64,000 nt of DNA from Pyrinomonadaceae bacterium (GTDB lineage Bacteria; Acidobacteriota; Blastocatellia; Pyrinomonadales; Pyrinomonadaceae): NCBI GenBank assembly GCA_028284415.1, contig JANQRU010000004.1, positions 620,001 through 684,000 on the forward strand, read 5' to 3'. The position numbers were made by a program, and so were the translations under genes. Positions 7,913-16,019 of the stretch are shown here, piece by piece. The notes beneath the pieces were generated by a model. That model saw nothing but the letters and a program-made list of their open reading frames with translations, did not search any database and had not been told where the DNA came from. Within the stretch, counting starts at the first letter, position 1, and the number at the start of each line of letters is the position of its first letter.

Positions 7913-9507
7913 TTTTTCCTCAGTAAAAGCACTCTTTCTTTATAGAAATCTTTTATTTCAATTATAGTGTAATTCTCTTTTATAAATTTTTCCAAAGGTA
8001 AACAGGCTTGTGTTTCCTGACAAACCGATTCCGTTAAAAGCCAAATTTCTTCGGCATCCTTCGGAATTATTGAAATTGTGTATTCGATCTGGTTTTCAAA
8101 ACTCTTTGGCGAACCAAATTCTGCCTCGTAATTCCATTTGAAAAAATTTTCGTTAGGTAAAATCTTATTTTTGCCTTCGTAATGATAAGGCAAATTCAAA
8201 GCTTGGTAGTTTGAAAAAATAATTATCGGTTGATTTTGTTTTTCATTTTTTTCGATATATGTGCCAACTCTTTCCCAATCACCACGCTTCACAAATTCGG
8301 GGTAAATCGCCGATATTCCATATGAATAAAAAACGATCAGCAAAACGGCTAAGGCTCCTAAAATATAAAAATTCTTAGGATTTTCATTACCTTTTTCCCC
8401 TTCAGGAAGAACAGCATTAATAACTGCAACTATCAAAAAACAAATGAAAGCGAATAAACAAGCAGCATGGCGAATCTCAATGTAAATTTCGCTCAGCATA
8501 AAGTAAGCAAAATACATGAATGCCAAAATCACTGCTGACATTGTGCCAAAAATTAGGATTTTTTGGTCAAAAATCTTGCGTTTTATGATTAACAAAACCA
8601 CGACTGCTACACCTAAAATTCTTATTATCCAAACTCTCAAAAAAGATATAAAAGTTTGTTCTTCGGGCGGATAAAGTTCGGTTGGCAAGATAAAAGTTAT
8701 CAAATGATTCCAAAGTTCTTTTAATCCTTCTATCCAATTTGTTGCTTGAAAATGTCCACCTGTGTTGACTGCAAATTGAGATTTAATCACCCAAAGCATC
8801 GGCAAAAACATCAAACCGACAAATGCCATCTGCCCAAAGTAGATCATTGAAACCCGACGCCTCTTCAAAACGAGAAGCACAGCGAAAAAAGCAACTAAAA
8901 CAAAACCTAAATAATAATTTGTATAAAGCGAAAAAATTGCGACGAGAATGAACCAAATCTGTCTTTTTGTGACGAGTTTTTGTTTGTATAAGTCTTTCGC
9001 CCGGCGGCGTTCCAGATAACCTCGGAAAAAGAGTTTTGTTAAGAGAAGCGTAAGGAAAATCATCAGCGAATAAACTCTGATTTCCGTGCTTGCGAAGATT
9101 AAATATGGATGAATTGCAAAGAAAAAGCCCGCAAAAATCGCCGTCTTATCATTCCATATTCGCCTAACCAGATCGTAAAAGAGAAAAACCGAACCGAGCG
9201 AACAGATTATCGAAAAAAGACGAGCAAAAAAGATCGAATCATTTATCTCTCGCCATAAACTCAGAATCAAAAAATAAAGCGGAGCTTGTTTTTCATCTCC
9301 CAAAGTATTTTGAAAAGCCTGAAAAAACCCATTCTGAGTTGTGTAAAGGGTCGAACCTTCGTCCGCCCAAATATTCAAATAATAAGCAAATGGCAAAGCA
9401 ATCAAGAGATGCAAAATGGGTAATACATAAAAAAAACTCGGCAAACCTTTTGTTTGGCTCTGCCTAGTCATCTCATCTAATTCTTTGAGTCTATCTTTGC
9501 TGTTCAT
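7909..9507 (-). CDS. GT39-like (ArnT/PMT-fold) integral-membrane glycosyltransferase
   Basis: This is a 532-residue membrane protein with about ten hydrophobic helices. The first long periplasmic loop contains IWADEGSTLYTTQNG; an acidic residue after the first helix (here the DE pair) is the catalytic hallmark of GT-C/GT39 enzymes using polyprenyl-phosphate sugars. The C-terminal soluble part, GDWERVGTYIEKNEKQ onward, is the usual periplasmic domain. It probably adds a sugar to a lipid, protein or glycan on the outer face of the inner membrane; donor and acceptor are unknown. I start at MNSKDRLKEL; an upstream frame exists without family similarity. It heads the polysaccharide cluster's downstream end. 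Confidence 0.8.
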   Translation of the reverse strand: MNSKDRLKELDEMTRQSQTKGLPSFFYVLPILHLLIALPFAYYLNIWADEGSTLYTTQNGFFQAFQNTLGDEKQAPLYFLILSLWREINDSIFFARLFSIICSLGSVFLFYDLVRRIWNDKTAIFAGFFFAIHPYLIFASTEIRVYSLMIFLTLLLTKLFFRGYLERRRAKDLYKQKLVTKRQIWFILVAIFSLYTNYYLGFVLVAFFAVLLVLKRRRVSMIYFGQMAFVGLMFLPMLWVIKSQFAVNTGGHFQATNWIEGLKELWNHLITFILPTELYPPEEQTFISFLRVWIIRILGVAVVVLLIIKRKIFDQKILIFGTMSAVILAFMYFAYFMLSEIYIEIRHAACLFAFICFLIVAVINAVLPEGEKGNENPKNFYILGALAVLLIVFYSYGISAIYPEFVKRGDWERVGTYIEKNEKQNQPIIIFSNYQALNLPYHYEGKNKILPNENFFKWNYEAEFGSPKSFENQIEYTISIIPKDAEEIWLLTESVCQETQACLPLEKFIKENYTIIEIKDFYKERVLLLRKK

Positions 9508-9561
9508 ATTTATTTCGCCCACAAATATGTGCCAATACACTTAAATTTAACATATAAATTA

Positions 9562-9596
9562 TCTGTGTAAATTCGTGCAAATTCGCGGCTGGCAAC
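9562..9596. repeat. Single arm of family 3 repeat
   Basis: CTGTGTAAATTCGTGCAAAT followed by TCGCGGCTGGC resembles one arm of the CACGAA-type inverted repeats; no opposite arm was seen within the gap. Confidence 0.45.
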
Positions 9597-9602
9597 ATTC
9601 TA

Positions 9603-10433
9603 TTATTTTTTCTTATACAGAACCCAAAATAGATCCTCCGAAGGATACGGAAAATTAATGCTTTCGGGAATTAGTTTTAACAAAAAGTTGTCGCCGATGC
9701 GATATTTGAGTAGCGATTTGGCGTGTTTGCCGGAAATTTTTTTTGATGGTCGCCCCGAAGAGACTTTTTCAAACCCGAATTCTTGAACAAACTCCGTTAA
9801 ACCATCAAGTGAAAACCATTGTAAAACGCTTGGTGGCGAATATTCGTGCCAGTTTTTTCCAAATACTTTAGCTGAAAACGATTCACGATTCCAAGTTTCG
9901 ATGAGCAAAAAACCGTCTTTTTTTAATAGTTGTGAGGCATTTTCAAAAGCCTTTCGCGGCTCATAAAAGTGTGCGACAACCTGAATCATTGAAATTAAAT
10001 CGAATTTTTCTTCTATTTCAAAAGATTCAAGCGAACCTTGCCGAATGTCTAAGCCAAATTCATCACGCCCAATTTTAGCAATTTCTGCATTCGGCTCTAA
10101 ACCAATTCCATTCCAGCCTTCATCTATAAAACCCTGCAAAATAAAACCCGCCGCTGCTCCAACATCTAAAAGTTTTCCTTTTTTATCGACAAACTTTTTT
10201 AATTTATCCCCATACATATGCCCACGTTTGATGAGCATTTCTGATTCTGCTGAATAATCCGAATATCCCGCTCCGCCGCCGTCAAAATATGAATCGTCGT
10301 AAATTTCCGCAACGTGCTTTTCATCTGCCGAAATTTCAGCAAAGCGATGTTTGCATTTAACACAATCAAGCAAATTATAGCCTTTCGCTTCAAATGCAAA
10401 TTTTGATCTTGATTGGCAAAGCGGACAATTCAT
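9603..10433 (-). CDS. Class I SAM-dependent methyltransferase with N-terminal zinc ribbon
   Basis: This 276-residue protein has an N-terminal Cys-pair module (NCPLCQSRSKFAF and LLDCVKCKHRF), then a Methyltransf_23-type Rossmann domain with KGKLLDVGAAAGFILQGF (SAM motif I), GIGLEPNAEI (motif II) and FDLISMIQVVAHFYEP (motif IV region). Proteins with this layout methylate sugars or modify polysaccharide intermediates. The start ATG overlaps the stop of the deacetylase upstream by four nucleotides (ATGA), so expression is coupled. Confidence 0.85.
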   Translation of the reverse strand: MNCPLCQSRSKFAFEAKGYNLLDCVKCKHRFAEISADEKHVAEIYDDSYFDGGGAGYSDYSAESEMLIKRGHMYGDKLKKFVDKKGKLLDVGAAAGFILQGFIDEGWNGIGLEPNAEIAKIGRDEFGLDIRQGSLESFEIEEKFDLISMIQVVAHFYEPRKAFENASQLLKKDGFLLIETWNRESFSAKVFGKNWHEYSPPSVLQWFSLDGLTEFVQEFGFEKVSSGRPSKKISGKHAKSLLKYRIGDNFLLKLIPESINFPYPSEDLFWVLYKKK

Positions 10434-11401
10434 CAAACTGTAAGTTCTTCCATCTTTCGGGATTTAACTTCTTTTTGCTGGATTGAGTTAGCGTGAGTTC
10501 TCATATCAACAACTTCAAATTCTTTTGCATAAACTTCCAAAATATCGCTGACAAATTCTAATTTTTCTTCGATGCCCAAATTCATCGCAGGAAAAAACTT
10601 TAATTCCTCCGCATCTTCGCCAGAAAGAAAATCAAGCGGGTGAAGCAAAAGCGACGGCTGAACATCAAACATCTTGCACATTTTCAGAGAGGTTTTCCAA
10701 TAACTTCGGGCGGCGAACTTTGAGAAGGTCGAGAGATAAACGACATAGCTTGCGTGAATTGGAGTTTTAAAAATCGGCAAAGTCGTAACGGGAATTTCCG
10801 TCAATTCCCTTTCACCTATTTGCCATTTGTAAGGTTTTAGAGATTGAAAACCATCGGAGAATTTTCCGAACAATTTTTTGCGTTTTTCCTTTTCTTCTTC
10901 TGACATTTCGGGAGATTTAAAGAAGTAATAAGCCCTCGCAATCGGTGCAATGTAAGTCGGCAAGGTCGAGCAATCATACTCGTACCCGCGTTCCGCTAAA
11001 ACTTCCAAAACCGTCGGCGAAAGCGAATATCCAGGACCGCGAAAGCCTTTTGGCAATTTCCCTGTTGCTTCCTGCAAAGCGTCTTCTGTTTTTTGAAATT
11101 CTTCGACTAATTCTTCCTTTGAATAAAGATGTAACCAGGGTTCGTGTTTGAAAGAATGATTCGCAATTTCATGTCCCGCTTTTGAAATCATTGCGAGTGA
11201 TTCGTGATTTTTCTCCAAAGCTGCATCTTGCCCCACGATAAAAAACGTAATCTGCAAATCCCTTTCTTTCAAAAACTCCAACACACGCGGAATGCAGACA
11301 TCTAGATACGACGGATAACTTTCCCACCCCGCATCACCGTGCGTTTTCATATACGACCATTTATTGTCGAGGTCTAGACTTAAACTGGCTATCTTTTTCA
11401 T
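10433..11401 (-). CDS. Polysaccharide deacetylase-like protein (NodB homology domain)
   Basis: This 322-residue protein of the NodB family removes N-acetyl groups from surface polysaccharide sugars or, in related members, other acyl groups. The catalytic set looks intact: LSLDLDNKWSYM (paired Asp), HEIANHSFKHEPW (metal-binding His pair), GFRGPGYSLSP and the late LLLHPLDFLSG (His). It has no signal peptide, like other cytoplasmic-side members of this group. I start at MKKIASLSLDLD because the conserved strand follows at once. It is coupled to the methyltransferase by a 4-nt overlap. Confidence 0.85.
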   Translation of the reverse strand: MKKIASLSLDLDNKWSYMKTHGDAGWESYPSYLDVCIPRVLEFLKERDLQITFFIVGQDAALEKNHESLAMISKAGHEIANHSFKHEPWLHLYSKEELVEEFQKTEDALQEATGKLPKGFRGPGYSLSPTVLEVLAERGYEYDCSTLPTYIAPIARAYYFFKSPEMSEEEKEKRKKLFGKFSDGFQSLKPYKWQIGERELTEIPVTTLPIFKTPIHASYVVYLSTFSKFAARSYWKTSLKMCKMFDVQPSLLLHPLDFLSGEDAEELKFFPAMNLGIEEKLEFVSDILEVYAKEFEVVDMRTHANSIQQKEVKSRKMEELTV

Positions 11402-11409
11402 AAGAAATT

Positions 11410-11485
11410 TGCCACAAAATAACACAAAATTTCACGAAATTTTATAAATTCTTCTTCGTGTCTTTTCGTGTAAATTCGCGGTTAA
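11410..11485. repeat. Dispersed inverted repeat, family 3, overlapping a gene end
   Basis: TGCCACAAAATAACACAAAA and TTTCACGAAAT face TTCGTGTCTTTTCGTG plus TAAATTCGCGGTTAA. The right arm encodes the last residues (about RKDTKKNL) and the stop codon of the FAD oxidoreductase. Confidence 0.65.
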
Positions 11486-12902
11486 AGAATTTTTCCGCGA
11501 GCTGAATAGTTTCATTAACATTCAAAGTGCCATTCGTAATTTGCGATGAATTTACAACATACACATTTTCAAGCGAAGTTTTTACGTCGGGAACATTTTC
11601 CGAATACTCCAAAGTCGGAAGAGGAAAAACTTGTCGAACACGAGAGATTTTGAATTCGACTACATCTTTTTTATCAAAATGTGGATACATCTTGTCTAAT
11701 TCATTTAAAAACTCCTCTTCAATTTCCGCATCTGTTTTTTCAAATAATTCATCATTGGGCGAAACGTATTTCGGCAAATAAATAAGTGCATTTCCGCCAA
11801 ACTCTGATTTATCAACCAACGCTGACATTTCGATAATTCCTGTAAATGGCGTTTCATCTGTGATGTTCGTTACATAAAATTTCGATAGAGATTTTTTTGT
11901 CAAAACCGACGCACAAACGATGCCTTGATATTTAATATCTTCGAGTTTTGCTTTTTCCACATTGGTCAACTGTGGCAACATTTTCCCGGCTATGTTTGAT
12001 GTTGTAGTAATGATGACTTTATCAAAATTTTCAACCGCAAAGGTCGCAAAGTTGTTTGGTAAAGATTCTGATATACTTAGACTTTGCGTAATCGAATTAG
12101 AGAATACTATTTCTTTATTTATAGATTTGAAATCCTTTGCGTTCTCCGCGTCCTTTGCGGTTAAACTTATCTTTCCGTCATTTTTTTTAATTTTCTCAAC
12201 CCTTGTATTTAATCGGATTTCAACACCTTTTTCTTCCAAAACCTCTGCAAATCTTTTCAAAACACTTGCATAACCGCCACGTACATATCCGAACATTTCT
12301 TTTTTGAGTCCCGAATTTCTTGCCGCATACATCCGCTGAATCGTCGCCCAAATAAACGCGGCGGAAGTTTCTTTGTAAGCTTCGCCAAGTTTTGCTTTGA
12401 GAAGCGGTTTCCAAATCTTTTCAAAAGTCTTTTTTCCCGACAATTTTGTCAGCCAATCTTCAACCGAAATTTTCTCAAGTGCTTTCCAATTTTTCACACG
12501 AGAAGCATAAAAGATCGTTCCACCTAGTCGAAATTTGCTTATCAAATCAAGCGGCGGGAATTTCAAAAACTCTAGCGAATTCGACATCGAAACGAGTTTG
12601 CCATCTGTATAAAAACCCGTTTTTGTTTCAACCCACTCAAACTCATCTTTTAATCCAATTTCTTCAACAACCTTCCGTGTATAAAAATCAGAAAGAAGCG
12701 TTACATGATAATGCTTATCCCAAGTTATATTGCCGATCTGCCAAACGCTCGCCAATCCACCGATCTCATTTGCGGATTCAAAAATGGTTACGTCATGTCC
12801 GTTTTCGACAAGACGCAAAGCAAGCGTTAACCCAAGAAAACCGCTACCAACAATGGCAATTTTGGATTTTGGGTTTTGGATTTTGGAAGGTTGGTCTTTC
12901 AT
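11442..12902 (-). CDS. FAD/NAD(P)-dependent amine-oxidase-like oxidoreductase
   Basis: This 486-residue protein belongs to the flavin amine oxidase/protoporphyrinogen oxidase/UDP-galactopyranose-mutase-like superfamily. The dinucleotide fold is at IAIVGSGFLGLTLALRL, with the acidic ribose-binding residue in VTIFESANEIGGLASVW, and the C-terminal FAD contact is near VYVVNSSQITNGTLNVNE. In a polysaccharide cluster such proteins act on lipid-linked or nucleotide sugars or carotenoid-like lipids; the substrate is unknown. Three stretches are made of dispersed repeats: the N-terminus (residues about 5-15, QPSKIQNPKSKI), an in-frame 132-bp palindrome near residues 247-290, and the last eight or so residues. 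The reading frame is intact throughout. Confidence 0.8.
   Translation of the reverse strand: MKDQPSKIQNPKSKIAIVGSGFLGLTLALRLVENGHDVTIFESANEIGGLASVWQIGNITWDKHYHVTLLSDFYTRKVVEEIGLKDEFEWVETKTGFYTDGKLVSMSNSLEFLKFPPLDLISKFRLGGTIFYASRVKNWKALEKISVEDWLTKLSGKKTFEKIWKPLLKAKLGEAYKETSAAFIWATIQRMYAARNSGLKKEMFGYVRGGYASVLKRFAEVLEEKGVEIRLNTRVEKIKKNDGKISLTAKDAENAKDFKSINKEIVFSNSITQSLSISESLPNNFATFAVENFDKVIITTTSNIAGKMLPQLTNVEKAKLEDIKYQGIVCASVLTKKSLSKFYVTNITDETPFTGIIEMSALVDKSEFGGNALIYLPKYVSPNDELFEKTDAEIEEEFLNELDKMYPHFDKKDVVEFKISRVRQVFPLPTLEYSENVPDVKTSLENVYVVNSSQITNGTLNVNETIQLAEKFFNREFTRKDTKKNL
12033..12164. repeat. In-frame palindromic element, family 4 (CCGCAAAGG type), inside a gene
   Basis: AACCGCAAAGGTCGCAAAG at the left end is inverted at the right end as CTTTGCGTTCTCCGCGTCC plus TTTGCGGTTAA. 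The length is 132 bp, exactly 44 codons, so the FAD oxidoreductase frame is kept. It encodes low-complexity polar peptide beginning SLTAKDAENAKDFK. The same arms flank small genes at 15577-16058. Confidence 0.75.
12859..12888. repeat. Family 5 repeat (AAATCCAAAATC) within the N-terminus of a gene
   Basis: Minus-strand units TCCAAAATCCAAAACCCAAA and ATCCAAAATT encode the SKIQNPKSKI peptide at the start of the FAD oxidoreductase. Confidence 0.6.
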
Positions 12903-12964
12903 CTAAGCAAAATAATTATAAGGTAGGATTTACAATGAGGAAAGATAAATATTTGTATGAAAAC

Positions 12965-13402
12965 TTAATTTATCATTGAGGAATCTAACTTGAAATAGTC
13001 AATCACTTCGGAATCATTTTCGGCAATGTGATCTGTTATGTGAAAAACATCATTAATCCAAGGATGATTTAAAGCCTCGTTTCGATCAAGCATTCTTCCC
13101 AGTATTTCCACGTCATGCCAAGGCGACTCATTACTATCCGTTAAGCTGATTTTGTAGCCATTTTCGTCATGCCATAGAACAAAAGGAAAGGCGACACGGT
13201 TTTCAGGCAAATCTTCGCTTCCCCAACCGCCTAAGCTGATAACCCCTGCAAGTGCATCATCCATGTGTGTTTCGGAAAACATTACATAATAAACCGCATA
13301 TGCGTCTCCATTTTGATAAACAAATCTAGTCAAACTTGTGTTCGTCCCGCCACAACAACCACAAATAGACCTGTTTGGTTCTGTTAATTCAATTTCAATC
13401 AT
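12965..13402 (-). CDS. Hypothetical protein with CxCC motif
   Basis: This is a 145-residue acidic, cytosolic-looking protein. It opens MIEIELTEPNRSICGCCGGT, placing three Cys within four residues, a possible metal site. The middle, YAVYYVMFSETHMDDALAG and VISLGGWGSED, is regular alpha/beta. No family is recognised; the composition and size resemble many immunity or cargo-like proteins, but nothing nearby supports that. It stands alone between two polysaccharide genes. Confidence 0.5.
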   Translation of the reverse strand: MIEIELTEPNRSICGCCGGTNTSLTRFVYQNGDAYAVYYVMFSETHMDDALAGVISLGGWGSEDLPENRVAFPFVLWHDENGYKISLTDSNESPWHDVEILGRMLDRNEALNHPWINDVFHITDHIAENDSEVIDYFKLDSSMIN

Positions 13403-13440
13403 AAAAACAAACGACTAAATTCGGACACTTGCAAAGAATC

Positions 13441-14046
13441 CTAATCCAACTCTTTAACTTTTTCGTTTTCAATTTCGTACCGAAGCGTACATTTACAAGA
13501 AACTTCTATTGCCTCAATATTTCCATCGAACCGATGAAAAAGCTGACCGCATTTGCAGACTGCCCCAATTGATTTTGCGGGTGAACCAATGACAAGGTGA
13601 AAATCAGGGATGGATTTTGTTACGAGCGAACCCATTCCGACCATTGCCCAGCGTCCGATTTCGAGATCGTTGCCGATTGTACATCCCGCACCAATTGTTG
13701 CACCTTCGCGGACGAGTGTTGGTAGAGTGTGTTCATCGGGTTCGGACGGTCGCAAGGTTTTCAGATCGGGCATCGTCGCACGAGGGAAACGGTCGTTGGT
13801 AAAGATCGTTCCGGCAGAAATCATCACGCCGTCTTCAATCGTAACTTCCGCACAGATATAAACCATCGCGTTGATTTTGACGAGATTACCGATTTTGACA
13901 TCGTAGGCAATATAAGTCTTTTCACCGACAATGCAGTTTTCACCAATTTCAGCACCGTGACGTATGTGAACATTGTCCCAAATACTCGTGCCTTCGCCGA
14001 TTAGGACGTTTTCTTCGATTATTGCTGTGGAATGGATTTTAGGCAT
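13441..14046 (-). CDS. Left-handed beta-helix sugar N-acetyltransferase (WbpD/WlbB-like)
   Basis: This 201-residue protein is built of hexapeptide repeats ([LIV]-G-x-x-x-x) from about residue 8 to 165, for example VLIGEGTSIWDNVHIRHGAE and IGENCIVGEKTYIAYDVK. It also has the loop SAGTIFTNDRFPRA found in WbpD/WlbB-type acetyltransferases. Those transfer acetyl from acetyl-CoA to the 3-amino group of UDP-GlcNAc3NA-type sugars. A C-terminal cysteine module follows (CKCGQLF and VSCKCTLRYE). I start at MPKIHST; the upstream MATKF is encoded by a repeat arm. The neighbouring Gfo/Idh, DegT and WecB genes fit the same kind of diamino-sugar pathway. Confidence 0.8.
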   Translation of the reverse strand: MPKIHSTAIIEENVLIGEGTSIWDNVHIRHGAEIGENCIVGEKTYIAYDVKIGNLVKINAMVYICAEVTIEDGVMISAGTIFTNDRFPRATMPDLKTLRPSEPDEHTLPTLVREGATIGAGCTIGNDLEIGRWAMVGMGSLVTKSIPDFHLVIGSPAKSIGAVCKCGQLFHRFDGNIEAIEVSCKCTLRYEIENEKVKELD

Positions 14047-14054
14047 AAATTTTG

Positions 14055-14088
14055 TAGCCACGAAAGGACACCAAACTTCACGAAAAGG
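14055..14088. repeat. Single arm of family 3 repeat
   Basis: TAGCCACGAAAGGACACCAA followed by ACTTCACGAAAAGG lies between the acetyltransferase and GxxExxY genes. Confidence 0.5.
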
Positions 14089-14089
14089 T

Positions 14090-14449
14090 TTAATAAACCA
14101 ATCTTTCGTACGTAAGTCTCTCTTTACCGAAATTTAAGATTATTGCGAGCTTTAATCCTGTCGCTTTCAAGTAATTTAGTGTTTGGGCTTTTTCATATTT
14201 GGTAATTGCTTGAACAGTTTTTAATTCAAGAATGATTGAATCTTCGACCAAAATATCGGCGACGTAATTTCCGATGGTTCGTCCGTGAAAATTAACTTTT
14301 ATCGGAAATTGCTGTACGGCTTTGATTCGGTTTTCTTCCAGCAAAACCATCAAAGCGTTTTCATAGACCTTTTCAAGGAAACCATAACCGAGTTCTTTTC
14401 TAACTTGAATCGCTAAACCAACGATTTTATAAGAAAGTTCTCGATGTAT
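14090..14449 (-). pseudogene. GxxExxY family protein with non-standard (ATA) start codon
   Basis: The minus-strand frame gives a full-length member of the GxxExxY family, of unknown function: HRELSYKIVGLAIQVRKELG, the signature GFLEKVY, and the VADILVEDSIILELK strand. The codon where ATG is expected is ATA (14447-14449), eight nucleotides after a good ribosome-binding site AAGGAAG. No in-frame ATG, GTG or TTG lies upstream before a stop; the first in-frame ATG (14351-14353) would remove the signature motif. An ATT seven codons above ATA is the only other weak option. So either translation starts at ATA at low level or a point mutation has silenced the gene. The body of the frame is intact. 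Confidence 0.65.
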
Positions 14450-14473
14450 GATTTTATCTTCCTTAATTCATTT

Positions 14474-14566
14474 TGAGCCACTAACAAACACGAAATTTCA
14501 CGAAATTATTTATGAATTAAATTTTTTTGAAATTTTCGTGTCTTTTCGTGCTCTTTCGTGGCTAAC
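14474..14566. repeat. Dispersed inverted repeat, family 3
   Basis: GAGCCACTAACAAACACGAA plus ATTTCACGAAAT faces ATTTTCGTGTCTTTTCGTG plus CTCTTTCGTGGCTAA. The right arm runs into the stop codon region of the Gfo/Idh gene. Confidence 0.7.
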
Positions 14567-15566
14567 TTCCCACGCTTTCACTCTTTTCAATCACTTTCTG
14601 CCACAGGTTTTGATTGAGCGATTTGTAAGCGGCTTCGATTACTTCGACTGATGCAAGTGCATCGGATGGTTTGATTAGTAATTCTTCTTCGCCGCGGATT
14701 GCGTTTCTGAAATTCTCTAATTTTGATTTAAACGCCTGGACTTTGTCATATCCCTTGCCGAAGACTGTCCATTCAGAATGGTTGTTGAGTTTGTATTTTG
14801 ACCCGCCCCAACCAACATGGAGAGTGCCGTTTGTGCCGTAGATACTAATGAAATTCGGGAGTTGTTTGTTAATTCCCCAAGTTAAATCAACGCTGGCAAC
14901 AACACCGTTTGCAGTTTTGGCAAACATTTTTACGTTTTCATCAACGCTCAAACCTTGAGTTGCTCCTGCGTCAACTGCCAAGACATCGGAAATTGAACCG
15001 AGGAAATAGCGAATAATATCAACTGAATGAGTTCCGTTATCCATCAAAACGCCGCCACCGCCGATTTTTGCGTCGGAATTCCAACGCTTCGACATATCAA
15101 CATCTGCCGTAAATGCGTTTTCAAATTGAATAACATCGCCCAAAATTCCCGAAGCAACAAGAGATTTTGCTTTGACTGCATCCGCAACATAGCGAAACTT
15201 TGAAGCCATCGTAAATTTAACGCCCGTCTCTTCCGCACATTCAAGCATTTCTTTGGCTTCGGCTACTGACAAACAAAGCGGTTTTTCGCAAAGAACGTGT
15301 TTCCCTTTTCGCATAAAGTACATTGCGATTTCGGGATGAGAATTCGGCGGAGTCGAAACGATTACTGCATCAAACTCAGAATTTTCTGCTAAAGTTTTAT
15401 AATTTTCAAAACTTTTCGCCCCGAAAGGCTCTGCAAAAGCATCTGCCGAATCTTTATTGACATCAGCAACCGCCACGAGTTCGCAACAATTGCTTTCATT
15501 AAACGCCATTGCGTAAGTTTGGGCAATTCCGCCCGTTCCGATAAGTGCAAATTTTAATTTACTCAT
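14562..15566 (-). CDS. Gfo/Idh/MocA-family NAD(P)-dependent oxidoreductase
   Basis: This 334-residue protein has an N-terminal Rossmann fold (FALIGTGGIAQTYAMAFN) followed by the family motifs VIVSTPPNSHPEIAMYFM and HVLCEKPLCLSV (the EKP lysine is catalytic). It also has the DNGTHSVDIIRYFLG helix that supplies the active-site His/Asp. Members oxidise sugar hydroxyls, commonly at C3 of nucleotide sugars. The genes on either side (acetyltransferase, DegT aminotransferase) suggest it supplies a keto-sugar for transamination, but that is inference. Confidence 0.88.
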   Translation of the reverse strand: MSKLKFALIGTGGIAQTYAMAFNESNCCELVAVADVNKDSADAFAEPFGAKSFENYKTLAENSEFDAVIVSTPPNSHPEIAMYFMRKGKHVLCEKPLCLSVAEAKEMLECAEETGVKFTMASKFRYVADAVKAKSLVASGILGDVIQFENAFTADVDMSKRWNSDAKIGGGGVLMDNGTHSVDIIRYFLGSISDVLAVDAGATQGLSVDENVKMFAKTANGVVASVDLTWGINKQLPNFISIYGTNGTLHVGWGGSKYKLNNHSEWTVFGKGYDKVQAFKSKLENFRNAIRGEEELLIKPSDALASVEVIEAAYKSLNQNLWQKVIEKSESVGS

Positions 15567-15576
15567 ATTATTTATT

Positions 15577-15777
15577 TCAACGCTGAGGGTGCAGAGACTT
15601 TTCTGCTTTTTGGCTCTTGATAACCGCTGTTAAAACTCCAAAAAAAGGAGCAACAAAAACTGCAAGTACAAATCCAGTTAGATGGTCTGGAATGGTAAAT
15701 AGAACAACAAAACATAAACCGATATACCAAATACAACTCCAATAAAGAATTTTCCAGAACCATTTTAAGTACTTCAT
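15577..15777 (-). CDS. Small two-TM membrane protein, copy 1 (repeat-flanked)
   Basis: This 66-residue protein starts MKYLKWFWKILYWSCI and has two hydrophobic segments (WSCIWYIGLCFVVLF and FVLAVFVAPFFGVLTAV) and a short basic tail. It is a paralogue of the next gene (MKYLNLIWKLFAWNLI). The start codon directly follows a repeat arm (CGCAGAGGTTTT before ATG), whose AGAGG can serve as ribosome-binding site. The last residues, SLHPQR, and the stop come from the opposite arm. The function is unknown. Confidence 0.5.
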   Translation of the reverse strand: MKYLKWFWKILYWSCIWYIGLCFVVLFTIPDHLTGFVLAVFVAPFFGVLTAVIKSQKAEKSLHPQR

Positions 15778-15803
15778 AAAACCTCTGCGTTCTATTCATA
15801 AAA

Positions 15804-16019
15804 CTATTTTTTTATCGCAGGGTCGCCAAGACGCAGAGACTCTATGTATTTTTGATATCTAGCAATTCCTATAATTGTTCCAATCGGAAAGCCTATAATT
15901 AGTGTAGCCATTAAAATAAATGGAGGATTTCCACTAATAAATGCAAAGAAAACTAAAAAGGCGAAAAAGCAAATTAGATTCCATGCAAAAAGCTTCCAGA
16001 TTAAATTTAAATATTTCAT
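15804..16019 (-). CDS. Small two-TM membrane protein, copy 2 (repeat-flanked)
   Basis: This 71-residue paralogue of the preceding gene has two hydrophobic helices (WNLICFFAFLVFFAFI and FILMATLIIGFPIGTII). As in copy 1, ATG follows a repeat arm (CGCAGAGATTTT before ATG). The C-terminal residues, ESLRLGDPAIKK, are encoded by the opposite arm. The two copies differ a good deal in sequence, so the duplication is not recent. The function is unknown. Confidence 0.5.
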   Translation of the reverse strand: MKYLNLIWKLFAWNLICFFAFLVFFAFISGNPPFILMATLIIGFPIGTIIGIARYQKYIESLRLGDPAIKK

